From Chrysemys picta bellii (taxonomy: Eukaryota > Chordata > Testudines > Emydidae), in contig NC_088796.1 of NCBI RefSeq assembly GCF_011386835.1, positions 87,317,968 to 87,381,967 of the forward strand: a DNA stretch of 64,000 bases, in the 5' to 3' direction. Shown here in pieces: positions 33,330 to 46,287 of the stretch. Numbering within the stretch: the first letter of the stretch is position 1; the number at the start of each line of letters is the position of its first letter. The notes beneath the pieces were generated by a model. The model did no database searches. It was not told the origin of the DNA and worked only from the letters and a program-made list of their open reading frames with translations. A program made the translations under genes and the position numbers.

Positions 33330-36300
33330 CATACTAAAACTAAGCTCCCTTTTCCCAGTCTTTGATGGCTATTCATGTTGAAGTCAGGGGTCCTGTGGGC
33401 AATTTTGAAAGAAAGATAGCACTTAACACTGGCTTCTCAGCCAAACTGATCTCAACAACAAAAACATCACACAGAATACGTTCTAATGTCCTCAATTGTG
33501 AGGGAGTCATAAATGAGCATATGTCCACTGCATTATCTATGTCTAACTCATTGGTAAGTCAGTCACTTTGGTGTATACCTTTAGAAAGTTGAAATCTACA
33601 GCCATTTAAAACTGAAAACAATCTTCAAGAATATGATGGTACCAGACTAGACCTTGAGTCTCAAACATATTGCTGTTGGTTCTTTTAAACTAGACACTTT
33701 CTATAAAATGCAGCAGGTTTGTAAAGAGGTCATCTTTTCTCCTAGTTGAGTACTAAATGCAGCCAACACACCTGTTTTCCCTTCCCCATCCCCACAGTTG
33801 GGCCTCTTTTCAATAAAAGCTTGAGAGTTTCCAGCATTTAGCTGCAGCATATCACACAAGATTGTTTGCAACCAACTACTGTTTCCCCCAAGATTATTTC
33901 CAGCCATTCACAGCTTTGGTTGAATATTTGGCTGCAAAATTTCATATTTTCAGATTTCTGTCCAAAGATATTGGCACCATTCTAAATGGAAGGTTAAAAC
34001 ACAGGAACTAACAAGCTCTAAGAGGCCCTGGCTCTAATTTTACATGAAATAAGGCTGTTTTGCTTATTAATAATTTCTAAATCCATTTTCAAGGCTTTTA
34101 AAAATCTGAAGATTTAGTATCACTATCAAGGTAGACTATATGAGTGATACTCTCTGACACTTCACTTTAACTCTCTAAAAAAAGATAGAGCTTTCCCAAT
34201 CTAAATAGTTTATCCAAATATTCAGCTGCTCCACTTTTTCCTCTCCCCTCTCACACCATAAAAAACAATTAATTTTTAGAAGTACAAAACTAATATGAAG
34301 AGATTTAGTGAAAAAAATCTGTATTAAAAATATTCTTAAGAGTTACATACACTGCACATTTTGCATATAACTGCAAAGAATCCCATGGATAGGGTGTATT
34401 TAAAAATTCACTATAAACTTAGCAAATATATTTTAAAAATGTAAATCCATGTAGGCTCATTTTCAAATTATTGGGAAAGACCTTTAAATAATTCAGACCA
34501 AGCTTCCAATTTCAAGTCAGCACGGTATTTTTGTTTTGTTTTAACCACTATGTAGATAATCTACTATTTAGTGTGGACAGTGAACCAGTCTGTTTCTGTT
34601 AAAAAAAGAATTCAGAAGTTAACGTATTTTGAACATCTACAACAGCATCTCTGTTTTAATATCATTAGGTATATGCCGTGGGCCTCTCCCAGTAGCAGCT
34701 ATCCAGACTCCAACATTTACAGAAAGATTCTGCATCCCTTCTTCCGTGGAGAAAGCAGCTTGATTACAAGTACATCCTCAAAAAATTTACTGGCTCCCCA
34801 CTTATTTCAGGATCCAATCTGACATTGACCTCCTCGTTTCTAAAATGCACTTGCTTCAGCTGATTTCATAAATTCTCTCTCTCAGTTCCTTGCTTACTTA
34901 GCAGTGGCCTATTCCTTTCGATTCCTGCATGCTCTTTGACCATTGTTACTATGAGAACTTTCTCCTCTGCAGTTCTTGCCATCTGCTACAATGTTCCTCT
35001 TTCTCTGCACTATTATAATTTAAATGTTGCTAATTAGTATTAAATAGTGAGGAGGGACAGGGTGGAGTGGAGTGGGGGATGGAGTGGGGAGGGGGGGAGA
35101 GAGAGAATGAACGAGTCTTTTTCCAAACTGGGGGTTTTCAGGGGGAGCGAGATGTGGGAGGGTGGGGAAGAAGCAGCAAAGAAAAATACCCTGTTTTGGA
35201 AAACTTGAATCTGTGTTTAAAAAAAACCCCAACTTTTTAGTCCCTGTACAGTCCTTCAGGTGAAAGAGACTAGATCTGGATAATACCAGTAGCCAGTCTC
35301 CAATCCACGCTATAAAATCTCATTTTATACAATTTAATAAAATAAGCTGCAGTATTGTACAGCGCACATACCATGAAACCTGCTAGGATGACATCTGCAG
35401 AGATATGTAATGCATGACATGTTAATTCAACATGTTGAAATGGTTTGCGGGTGGTTCCATTTGAGCTCAGCCTCAAGACTGATGGCTGTAAATTCCCATT
35501 TAAGTTTCAACAAGAATTGGAATATCAGATTTGTTTAAGAGTCCAAAATTATGATTTTCAACAAGTCATTTATTTTATACATCCTGATTGGCAGTGAAAT
35601 ATCAGACTACTGTCTGGGTACATTCTCAAATTAGCAGGAAAAGAGAAATCTTTCAAAGCCTAACCCCCTCAAGGAGAAGACTACACCTTCCTTCCCTCCC
35701 ACACACTGGCACTTGCTGTTAAACACATTATAGATTCATCACTTGCCAAAATTCCATTTGTAAGATAAACACTGTTCAGATTTAAATAAAAAATTAAAAA
35801 AAGAACTTCCTGTATCTGATTAAAAAAAAAACAAAAACCTGAATGAATTTTCCCCTAAGTACATTTTCATAGCCAAGTTATAAACTACATCTGACAGACA
35901 GCAAATCACAACACCTTGCACATTTTTGAATGGTTTTAAATATTCACTTCCCTAAAATAGCTAACAAGTAACACTGCATTTTCCAAAAATTAGAACTTCA
36001 ATCTCTTGTCAACACAGCTGTTTGTTCCATAATGATTTTTTTTAAAATAAGTGTTTACTTATTTAAAGAGTTATAGTCCTCGCTAGGGCACTGTAATAAG
36101 TAAAATCTTTAAATATTTCATCTCTATTTTGGAATAAGTGAAATTCAGTCTTTTCAGAGTTAAAGGACTGGTAAAACAATCATTTCAATACAATTTTTGC
36201 TAGTAAAGACCATCTTTTCATATATCAGCAAGTTACTACCCGCTTTCTGTCGATTTAAAAGCAGAGACAAAACTGTGTGTTCTTTAAGTAAACAACTTGT

Positions 36301-37025
36301 ATAAAATCTACTATCTAAGATTTCAAACTACTTCACAAATTCTGGATGCACTAGGAGTGTTTCCATAGTTAAGGAAGAGGTGAACTTTGCACTTAAAGCA
36401 GAGATTCAACTTTTTTGTAATGTATGAAGAATATATTGCATCCTTCCGAAGCACTTAGTCTGAGTTAAAAACTTCTGAGAATCTAAATGCGTCGAAGTAC
36501 CCAAACAATCTTAACTCTACCTAGTAGTGACAGCATTAAAATATGAAAAAAATCAAATACATTTTAAAAGTCAGTTTCTTCTAATCTGAAACACCAGGCA
36601 CAAAATATGTATCAATCATAATTGCATAGATATTGTTTTCCCATTCTTTAACAATGTTTGAATTTCTTTTAAATCTAACCTTAACTTCTAATTTCATGGG
36701 TTTATGTTTGTTTTGAGATTAATTAAATCCAGGAATTTTTAAAATTTTAAATTTACCGATAAGCACTTTCATCCTCAACTCCACATTAATAGTTTTTATC
36801 TGAGAATATTCACTGAATCTCAACAACCTTGTGAGGAAGTTAGGAGGGTATTGATCTGCTTTTTTCAGATTAAGGAAAATAACAGTTGTGTATGGCCAAA
36901 TGACTTGAGGGGCCACATCTGCAGTCCTTAGTCAGAACTCTCAGCAATTTAAATGGGAGTTTTGCCTGATTAACAACTGCACACTGGACCCATAAAAAAC
37001 AAGATTCTAATTGCACATACTGTAC
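33330..37025. other. ERCC6L2 intron, no feature recognised
   Basis: AT-rich intron. A purine/pyrimidine-biased patch lies at 35,045-35,130 (GGAGTGGGG type). No exon fits the splice phase. Confidence 0.5.
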
Positions 37026-37036
37026 AGTCTCTAAAC

Positions 37037-37200
37037 CGTGGTTCTCAACCTATTTACCACAGTAGGCCACATATGCCACTCACTATATGTTATGTGGGCC
37101 ACATCCATACAATATATATAATACCTGTACGGCCCTGAGGCTGCAACTGTGTGCTGACTGGGCCGCAAGTGGCCTGCTGGCTGCAGATTGAGAACCACTG
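37037..37200. mobile_element. hAT-type MITE with perfect 8-bp duplication
   Basis: A 164-bp element has ends CGTGGTTCTCAACC and (reverse complement of right) CAGTGGTTCTCAATC. It is flanked by CTCTAAAC at 37,029-37,036 and 37,201-37,208. The CAGTGGTTCTCAACC terminus is the classic Charlie/hAT type. It lies in the ERCC6L2 intron about 0.45 kb downstream, in transcription terms, of the penultimate exon. Confidence 0.92.
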
Positions 37201-37646
37201 CTCTAAACCAAAACAAAATGGACCAACATCCTTTCCTGATATAAATCTATTGACTTTACACAAGTTACACTGGAATTATTTTGGCCCTATAAATCCAGTT
37301 GGAGGTCCTCAAACTACCTCAATTTCAAATTTATCAAAATTGTCAACTTCCACAATATTAACTGAAAACACAAAAATAACATGTGTGCCGTTTTAAGTAA
37401 TTCACGTCTATATTTTAATTCAGCAAGTATAGCAAAAGTGTTGTGCTGTATAAGCTACAGTATAAAGGCAAAGTTTCCAATTACTTCTGCTCGTCACAGA
37501 AAGTCATCAATAACCCAGCCCTGCCTTTTGCTCACCTGTGTCTGACTTAAGTTTACTTGACAAAATGAAAAAATTACACAACTTCCTAAAGTAAAGTTCT
37601 CTGTAATCTCTACTTCTTCCTCATCCTCCCATTTTACGAGTCTCAC

Positions 37647-37831
37647 CTGCGAATGCTTTTGGGGGTCTCTCCAATCAAGAAGGTGGTTGCACCTACTCTG
37701 TGTACCTTTTTTTTCTTCTGAATTGCAGGATGTTCAATACAAAGGTGAGACTGCTTACTGTTGTCACTTATTTGCTGTTCTCTCTTAATTTTCTTTTTTG
37801 CTGATATGGCTTCTTGGGTTTCCTTCTCTCT
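37647..37831 (-). CDS. ERCC6L2: ERCC6L2 penultimate coding exon
   Basis: A 185-nt exon (phase 0 in, phase 2 out) has acceptor CTCTTTTTGTTAG|AGAGAG and donor CGCAG|GTGAGA. It encodes about 61 residues starting REKETQEAISAKKKIKREQQ, then AIQKKKKVHRVGATTFLIGE, and ends TPKSIR plus a split arginine codon. The segment joins YCAK upstream and KQFEEM downstream without a frame break. The QKKKK core and the TTFLIGETPK motif match what I recall of the vertebrate protein. The exon is too short for gene finders that demand long ORFs. It lies alone between introns of about 20.6 and 9.4 kb. The basic stretches could contribute nuclear localisation or DNA binding, which is inference. Confidence 0.93.
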
Positions 37832-37934
37832 CTAACAAAAAGAGAAATAGAAAACATTATTTGTCCATATTTCATAGGGCTTTTTTTCCCCCAATATGTA
37901 GTAATTCTGTTCTGATCACTCTAATTTCACAATT

Positions 37935-38180
37935 AGCCATGGTCTAGCAGTTAGTATGCTAGCCTAGGACTCAGGAGACCCAACATCAATTCCCTGATGT
38001 GTCACAAACTTCCTGTGTGACTTTGAGCAAGTCACTGTGTCTCAGTTCCCCACCTGTAAAACTGGGATAATAGCACTTCCCTACCTCACAAGGGTGTAGT
38101 GAGGATAAATACATTGAATCTTTCACTAAATGCTAGTACAATGCCTGGCACAATGGGGCCCCAATCTCAGTTGGAACCTG
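37935..38180 (+). repeat. MIR SINE, well preserved
   Basis: The head has GGTCTAGCAGTTAGTATGC. It is followed by CTTCCTGTGTGACTTTGAGC, AAGTCACTGTGTCTCAGTTC and CACCTGTAAAACTGGGATAA, and ends near ACAATGCCTGGCACA. This is the most complete MIR in the window. Confidence 0.88.
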
Positions 38181-38189
38181 CAACATAAT

Positions 38190-40470
38190 ACAAAGAACCT
38201 ATTCACACATTAAAATTATTGTATTGACTCAAATACATCCTCATTTCTTCCTTGCTTCATTTAGCAAGATTACATGGGCCATCTAAATTTCCATTTAGTT
38301 TCTGTTTATTAATGGTTTTGTTACATGTATACTTGCCCTTTGCAGAATTTTCAGTTACTTAATACCCAAGTTTGATTTTCAATCAACGATATTTTCCTCA
38401 ATCAATTTTTATTTGATGCATGTCCATTTCCTAATTTCCATGGGACTGTTTGCAATGTTCTTAGTCCCTAGGATCCCACATCTGTTCTCATTATATTACT
38501 TTGGAAAAATACAGACCCAACTTGCATGGATGGGGAGGCTCGGACAATGAAAATAAACAAATTAAGAGACCAAAGATTTAAACTTTTACTTTGGCAAGGT
38601 AAGTGCACAACTCCAATCATCCTCAATGCTGCAGTGAACTCTTACACAGACTACCAAAACTGAAGTTAAAAAAACCAAGGTCTTCAGTTCTCAAAAGGAA
38701 TTTTATAATATTACTCAGCAAACAAATGAGTTATAAATAACACCTAATATATTCTAAATATTTTAAAAATCTTACTGTGCGTATATTTTTAAATATTTAC
38801 ATATTGTATAATTATTGTTTGAATACAAATTGATATAGAATTTTAATTTAAAATGTGTAATACATTTTAATAAAAAGCCTAAAGGTTGGCTTCAAAATAA
38901 TTTATTTTGATGCGTCAGATATTTAAATGCAAAATATTTACAGTAGAAAGAATGCTCTCAGAAAATGTCTAGTATTAATCTTTCTTCCTCAGGGAATCAG
39001 GAGTTATATTAAAATTATATAATTTAATTAATGTAAACAAACATAGCTGGTGTACAGTACTAGTCTAGTCATGTCAATGTCTTCCTTAAAAGTATTTTAT
39101 AACTCCCTAATTTTTCATCCATTTATTTCCTTTCATTAGAGAACATGGAATAGATGAGGCAGCAATGCTTTGGTCTACACATCTGTTCAAACACAAAAGA
39201 TTAAAAATCTCTCTCTTTGGGAAAAAGCCAAATCTTGTAAACACACTAAAAGTCATAAACTTGCTAGTCTTTGCAAAGAACCAGAATTACTGTAAAAACA
39301 TACTGCTTACTGTAAATAAACTCTCACAAATGGCATTTGTAATTCTAAAAGGACAAAAACTTTTAAATGTGTTTATAAAAGTATGTGAAACTCTTATCCT
39401 GCCCAAATTAACTGGTCATGGTTTCTGCATGGAGGTAGAAAAAGTTACTGTAAACACCGTTTCCCAAGAGCTAATGCTAGTGGAAGCCTAAAGCAACTAT
39501 GAATTACCTTTGAATGTCTTAATTTAGTCTTCTGGACAAAAGCCAACTGGTAAAATGGACCCACCAACAACTTATGATGTAGAACGACTGGCATTATTTG
39601 AATGTGTGAAAATGTTCATAATTTTATCAAATTCAAATCCAAGTCTAAACCCAAATAACACTTTTCAAAAATGACAAACATGAACTTTTAGGCAAGAATA
39701 GAGCGTTATAGTGTAGCTTTGGTTAAGAAACCTTCAAACTCTCTCTGGGCCTTATCCAAAGACAATTGACTTCAATTATAGCTGGGATAAGGCCTAAATG
39801 CAGCAGTATATTTTGCATGTAGGTAAGTGAATCATTTGACACAATTTGAAAAATTCTTTTGTTGTCTGTTTACTTTCAAATATCAATTTTTCATATTATA
39901 ATTACGGTTAAAATAACCAAAAACTTCACAGGAATATTTTGGCTGCTTCTTTCTTGTTTTGTTTGTGCTTTGAATTGGATTTCTATGTATTACTCTCATC
40001 AAGCCTACTCTCATTTCCTCCTTTTCACTCTCACGTTGCTGATGTTCTTTCCAGTCCTCACTCTTCATGGCTGCTTGGCTTCTTCTCTTACCCTCTGCTT
40101 CAAGCCTATTTCATGCCAGCAACTTCCTTTCAACAGCTGCCATTTTCTTGTTCCTCAAGGGCCTTTCCGCTCCACCTTCAAACCCACATCATTTGTTATA
40201 AGCCCTCTAGCACCAAATTCCATGCTGACATTACACCATTGGCCTATTTCATTTGTATTATCTCATTTCATTTGTATACATCTGAATTAGGCACCATTCC
40301 TGCAAAGACTGATTGAACTGCATGGGACTGGATACAATCATATCCTTTTATAGGATTGGACCTTAAGATTGCAAACTCCTTGGTACAGAGACCATCATGT
40401 TTGTAAAATGCCATGCTCACTTACAAGTACTCCACAGAATATTCTGACTTTGGAATAAGATTTATGTCTT
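38190..40470. other. ERCC6L2 intron, no feature recognised
   Basis: AT-rich. The ORFs at 39,165-39,491 and 39,859-40,316 show no domain and no flanking splice sites of the needed phase. Confidence 0.45.
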
Positions 40471-40477
40471 TAAAAAA

Positions 40478-42880
40478 AAACGTTAAAAAAAATCAGTATG
40501 AGGACCAAAAAATGCTGCCATGGCTAAACAGCGTAAAAGAAGCAGTTAGAAATAAAAAGACATGCTTTAAAAATTGGAAGTCAAATCATAGTGAGGAAAA
40601 TAGAAAGGAGCATAAACTCTGGCAAGTCAGATGTCAAAGTATAATTAGGCAGGCCAAAACATCTGAAGAGCAAGTAGCAAAATAAAAAACTAAGGCTTGG
40701 TCTACACTAAACCCCCAAATCGAACTAAGGTACGCAACTTTAGCTACGTGAATAACGTAGCTGAAGTTCGAAGTACCTTAGTTCGAACTTACCTCGGTCC
40801 ACACGCGGCAGGCAGGCTCCCCCGTCGACTCCGCGGTACTCCTCTCGTCTAGCTGGAGTACCGCAGTCGACGGCAAGCACTTCCTGGTTCGACTTATCGC
40901 GTCCAGACAAGATAAGTCGAACCCAGAACTTCGATTGCCAGCCGCCGAATTAGCGGCTGGGTGTAGACATACCCTAAGTAATTTTTTCAAAAAATACATC
41001 AAAGCAGGAAGCCTGACAAATGGTCCATGGAGCCACTGGATGATCGAGGTGCTAAAGGAGCACTCAAGGAAGACAAGGCTGTTGCGAGAAGGTAAATGAA
41101 TTTGTTGCATCTGTCTTCACTGCAGGGGATGAGAAGGAGATTCCCACACCTAAGCCATTCTTTTTAGGAGACACATCTGAGGAACTGTCTCAGATTGAGG
41201 TGTCAATAGAAGAGGTTTTGGAACAAATTTATAAATTAAACAGTAATAAGTCACCAAGACCAGATGTTCTGAAGGAACTCAAATATGAAATTACAGACCT
41301 ACTAACTTTGCCATGTAATCTATCACTTAAATCAGCCTCTGTACCAGCTGACTGGAGGATAGCTAATGCGATGATCATTTTAAAAAAAGGCTCCAGAGGT
41401 GAGCCTGTCAATTACAGGCTGATAAGTCTAACTTCAGTATCAGGGAAATTGGTTGAAACTATAATAACGAACAGAATTATCAGATACCTAGATGAATACA
41501 AGATGTTGGGGAAGAGTCAACATGGCGTTTGTAAAGGGAAATCATACCTCACCAAATCTATTAGAATTCTTTGAGAGGGTCAACAAGCATGTGGACCAAG
41601 GTGATATGGAGTACTTGGACTTTCAGAAAACCTTTGACACAATCCCTCACCAAAGGCTCTTATAAGCAAAGTAAGTAGTCATGGGATAAAGAGGTTATAT
41701 AATTAGAGGGAAGGTCCTCTCATGGGTCAGTAACTGGTTAAAAGATAGGAAACAAAAGGTAGAAATAAAGGGTCAGTTTCACATTGGAGAGAACTGAGGT
41801 AAATAGTGTCATCCCCCAAGGATCTGTACTGGAACTAGTGCTGTTCAACATAGTCATAAATGATTTGGAAAAGGGGGTGGCAAAGTTTGCAGATGATACA
41901 AAATTATTCAAGACAGTTAAGCCCAAAGCTGACTGAGAAGAATTACAAAGGGATCTCACAAAAAATGGGCCACAAAATGGCAGATGAAATTCAATGATAT
42001 GATAAATGAAAAATAACGCACAATGGAAAACATCATCCCAACCATACATACAAAATGACGGGGTCTAAATTAGCTGTCACCACTCAAGAATGAGCTCTTG
42101 GAATCATCGTGGACAGTTCTCTGAAGATATCTGCTCAATGTGCAGCAGAAGTAAAAAAAGCTTACAATGTTAGTAACCATTAGGAAAGTGACAGATGCTA
42201 AGACAGAAAATATCATAATGCCACATACAAGTCCGTGGTATGCCCACATCTTGAATATTGCATGCAATTCTGGTCACCTCATCTCAAAAGCAGAGAGATT
42301 AGAATTGAAAAAGTACAGAGAAAGGCAACAAAAATGATTAGGGGTATGGAAGTTTCCATATGAGGAGAGATTAAAAAGACAGACTGTTCAGCTTGCAAAA
42401 GAGACAAAAAAGGAGGGATATAATAAAGGTCTATAAAATCATGAATGGTGTGGAGAAAGTGAACAGGGAAGTGCTATTTATTTCACATAACACAAGAAGC
42501 ATGGGTCACCCAGTGAAATTAATAGGCAGCAGGTTTAAAACGAACATGAGGAAGTACTTCTTCACACAATGCACAGTCAACCGGTGAAACTTATTGCCAG
42601 GGGATATTGTGAAGGCCAAAAGTATAACTGGGTTCAAAAAAGAATTACATACGTTCCTATTAGCTAAGATAGTCAGGGATGCAATTCCATATTCTGGGTG
42701 TCCCTAAAACCTCTGACTGCTAGAAGTTAGGAATGGATGACAGGGGATGGATCACTTGATAAATTGCCTTGTTCTGTTGACTTCCTCTGAAGCATATGGC
42801 ACCGGCCACTGTCAGAAGACAGGATACTGGGCTAGATGGACCACTGGTTTGTTCCAGTACAGCCATTCTTATGTAAGCTC
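40478..42880 (+). mobile_element. CR1-type LINE, 2.4-kb degenerate copy
   Basis: The plus strand preserves the order of a CR1 second ORF. It has a linker segment (MLPWLNSVKEAVRNKK, near 40,511), FFKKYIKAGSLTNGPWSHW after the MITE, and ASVFTAGDEKEI near 41,110. The fingers and palm of reverse transcriptase follow (PADWRIANAMIILKKGSRGE, VNYRLISLTSVSGKL, at about 41,345-41,460). FADDTKLF, the YADD-box equivalent, lies near 41,890. A C-terminal region with IEKVQRKATKMIRG is followed by a typical CR1 3' end (TACTGGGCTAGATGGACCAC...CATTCTTATGT). Stops and frameshifts occur throughout. It is interrupted by a Harbinger-like MITE at 40,694-40,974. Confidence 0.88.
40694..40974. mobile_element. PIF/Harbinger-like MITE, copy 2, inside the CR1
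   Basis: A 281-bp element has terminal repeats GGCTTGGTCTACAC and (reverse complement of right) GGGTATGTCTACAC. It is flanked by TAA at 40,691-40,693 and 40,975-40,977. Removing the element plus one TAA joins the LINE sequence near the residues before NFFKKY. It contains the palindrome AGCTACGTGAATAACGTAGCT and the complementary pair CGCGGTACTCC/GGAGTACCGC. Same family as 3,924-4,210, opposite orientation. Confidence 0.9.
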
Positions 42881-42884
42881 ACAG

Positions 42885-45215
42885 GAGAAAAATCTTTTAA
42901 ATGGGCTAGCAGATTCTTATACAGGCAAGCATATTTTATAACACTATATTAAAACCTTATAAAAACCAGTAGAACTGTACCAATTCACATTAGTGAATGG
43001 GTGACCCATAATGCATTACTGAATTCTGTGACCAAGTGAAGAAATGAACAAAACAATAAAAAAGCTAGAATCCGTATCACAAGTCATATTTTGTGCATGT
43101 AGTTTAGTTCTGATTTTTTTAATTCTACTGTATAATAAAACTAGTAAATATGCTGCTGGATATTTTGAAAGAGTAACAAACCTTTAGTGATAAATCCTCA
43201 CTTCCCAATCTTTTAGAGCTGTTTGCTGAAAAGTGGGATGAGTACTGCTGACTTGTGCATGTGAATTTTGGGTAGTGTGGTGTAATGAAATGTGAAGTGG
43301 CATGCTACTGCATTAAACCAGAGAACCAGAAGCAAGAGTTAATATATATCTACAAATTTTCAAATGTTTTGCCAAACACAGCCTGGGTTCTTTTCCCCAG
43401 GATTAGAATTCCAGACAACACCTGGATATGAAGTAATATGTTCAACCATTTTTTCCCAATTTATTTGAAAGAAAATGCATATGCTTAAAAATTCCAAATA
43501 CATGATGATGTGCAAAATATTTTGAAACACCTGAAGACAGAATGAGGAAACCCATGAGGATTCTGGTCAATCAATACACTATCATTCAGAGATATGATAC
43601 TTCCACGGTAAAAAAGTTTCCCTATGTAGTTTACCACATTTTCTAATTAGCCTGCTTAAATGTATTTACTTTGCCTTTGGCTCTCAATCCAATACATATT
43701 TTTGAAAAAGAAAGCAACCAGCAGAGTGGCAAATTGACACTATTCTGAGGAGGTCAATAAGTTTGGTGTTGCTGCAACATGTATTTGCAGGGCATGTAAC
43801 TACACTACCATCCAAGAGGTTAAAGCCTCCCTTATATAACTGATCACAGGCTTATTCATGCTCCAACAAATTCATTGCACCCATGCTAAATGATTTGAAA
43901 CCGTCTCTTTTTTTTAAATTACATTTCTCACATTTTCCTTCCTCTCAAACCAATATATTAGGGGAAAGGTCCAGTGCCATAGCAAAGTAATGTTGCCTGT
44001 GTAGCACTGAAAGCAATAAATTATTTACATGCAATTGACTACATTCAATCTAGTCCATCACAGTTGTCCACACTCTGTCAGAAGAAAATCTGCCAAATGT
44101 AGTCTAAATTAAATCACTAACGATTGAGAATATATTTTCAAACAAAACCCTACAGGGTAAAGTCCAGTGTCAGAGATGAAAGCCCTTCATCTACCAATTC
44201 AAGTATCAGTCAATATTTTTGCATCCTATAAAGTTAACTTAACGAAATAAACCTTAAGGAACTGGACAATATCAGCCATGTGCTGGAAAAATGTGAGGGT
44301 TAAGGATAAGAAACTGAGTTTAGACAGACATCTCAAACTGAGAGCTGCTGTATGCCCAATTAAATGGGATTGTGAGGCCCCAGTTAAATGTGGGGAAAGG
44401 TGCATGTGGCAACTCAGTCATTCCTCCCTCCTCACCTTCCTCTTGTTTCACTATCTCTTCCATGACTGTGCAACAGTACCTGCTGTAAAGACACTTCCCT
44501 GCACTGCACCAGCAAAGAAAGACTGGGGAAGATCAGGGAGAATTATTTTAAGTGCTCTACAACCTTTAGACTATGTCATTGATTAAAAATACTTCCTGAG
44601 AAAGCAGTTATTTTGACCTCTTCATATTCCACTTCTTTTGCACAGAGTATTCAAAATATACATCAGTTTTCCAAAGACCAAACCCTTGCTTATAAGTTTG
44701 AGAAGAAGAGCCATACATAGAAAATGAAGAATGAATAGAGAAAACTGTCTTTTGTGATAGGAAGCTATAAGTGGATGTGTGTGTGTGTGTGTGTGTGTTT
44801 TGAAAACTCTCAAAGGTCCAGCAAAAATGGCGGCATCTGCATATTTCAAGTCCCACAGCCCTTACTCAATCCTTACGTTCACATGTACTTTCAGACGTGA
44901 ATGTAAGAATGAGTGAAACTGGGGCATGTACAAGATACAAAGGGGGTGACTTGACAGTCATTGCTTCCAGATTGACATTCTATCTTCAATCCTCAACGAA
45001 ACTCAGACATCTTTTAGCAATGTGTGATAATCTAAATACCCTCTCACTCCAAAGTGAGAGGGATCTTTTAAAATGTTTAACAGGCCTATAGTAAACACAA
45101 TTATTTTCTGTGATCATATCCATGTCCACTTTTGAAGGCATACAACATTCATATACTTGCTTCCTGCAAGGGGCACGCTACTGTACACCAAACAGGGCTG
45201 GCCCTACATGTTATG
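42885..45215. other. ERCC6L2 intron, no feature recognised except microsatellite
   Basis: AT-rich intron with a (TG)n tract at about 44,777-44,800. ORFs here include repeat-encoded His-Thr runs and are spurious. Confidence 0.5.
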
Positions 45216-45221
45216 GAACTT

Positions 45222-45442
45222 TATTTTTTATTTTATTTTATTTATTTTATTAATGGAGATATCCTATCTCCTAGAACTGGAAGGGACCTTGAAAGGTCAT
45301 TGAGTCCAGCCCCCTGCCTTCACTAGCAGGACCAAGTACTGATTTTTCCCCAGATCCCCAAGTGGCCCCCTCAAGGATTGAACTCACAACCCTGAGTTCA
45401 GCAGACCAATGCTCAAACCACTGAGCTATCCCTCCCCCCCCA
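45222..45442 (-). repeat. tRNA-derived SINE with CR1-like 3' tail (tortoise Pol III/SINE type)
   Basis: The minus strand begins GGGGAGGGATAGCTCAGTGG, the tRNA-like 5' end with the Pol III A box (TAGCTCAGTGGT, 45,428-45,417) and B box (GGTTGTGAGTTCAATCC, 45,391-45,375). The body follows. The 3' part GACCTTTCAAGGTCCCTTCC resembles a CR1 3' UTR, and it ends in a (TAAAA)n-like tract at 45,250-45,222. This is the arrangement described for the cryptodiran-turtle Pol III/SINE, which borrows CR1 machinery. It is a SINE, not a tRNA gene. Confidence 0.85.
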
Positions 45443-45444
45443 GG

Positions 45445-46285
45445 CAAATAAGTGTGGGGGCCCATTCAGCTCCCTCCTCACCTATGACTGAGTCAATCTG
45501 GCTGCAAAATGAATTGCTGCTACAGATTTTTGCTAGTGCTGGAGTCAGAACAGACTACAAGTGGGGGCATCAGGGATGGTACTCTACATGAGCATGTGCT
45601 GTGGGGCCGCATTCAGCTACATGGGTGATTTTGCAATGGGAATTTTTTCTAGATAGTTCTGAACCCTGTGGTAATTCCTAATTTATCCAGGCTGCTTCAG
45701 TGACAATGAATTTCCTTCAAAAACTGTGGGACTTCACATGTTAAAGTACTTCAGCATAAATATACTCTCTGGGACTCTTCCTCTCTCTAACTTATTGCCT
45801 GTTCACCCACCGAACCTATTACCCTGCAGCAGTTTTCTTGCAACATACAGGCTTCCAGCCATCATTTCCCCTGTGCATCTTTCCCCCCCTCATAGCCAGA
45901 GCAGTGTTAACTAGCTTCTCCCTTCAAGGATACATGAAATCACTACCGCCAGATATTCAGGATGTCTTCCCTTGTACAGTTTCATTATCTAATTATTTTC
46001 ATTTCTAAAAACAAACAAAACTTTAACTATTCAAACTTCTAGATGCCCTGCCATCAGTCATACAAATTATGAAATATAATAGAGAAATCCAGCCGGACTG
46101 TCTCCTTAACATCTACTCACAACAAAACAACAAGCAAATACCTATGCTGCCTCATGCCTAACCCCAATCCCTTCAAAAGCTGAGAGAACAGATGGAGCCT
46201 GCACCATGTCCTGAAGGTCCACAGACTTTGGACGACTGAATTTCCCATTGGGGCTCATTCACAGTCCCAAATAGTCTGTTTACTT
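45445..46285. other. ERCC6L2 intron, no feature recognised
   Basis: Nothing defensible. Confidence 0.5.
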
Positions 46286-46287
46286 AC

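Noticed and set aside
45375..45442. tRNA gene
   Set aside because: Pol III boxes are present, but the sequence continues into a SINE body with a CR1-like tail and an A-rich end, and the tRNA fold is not preserved.
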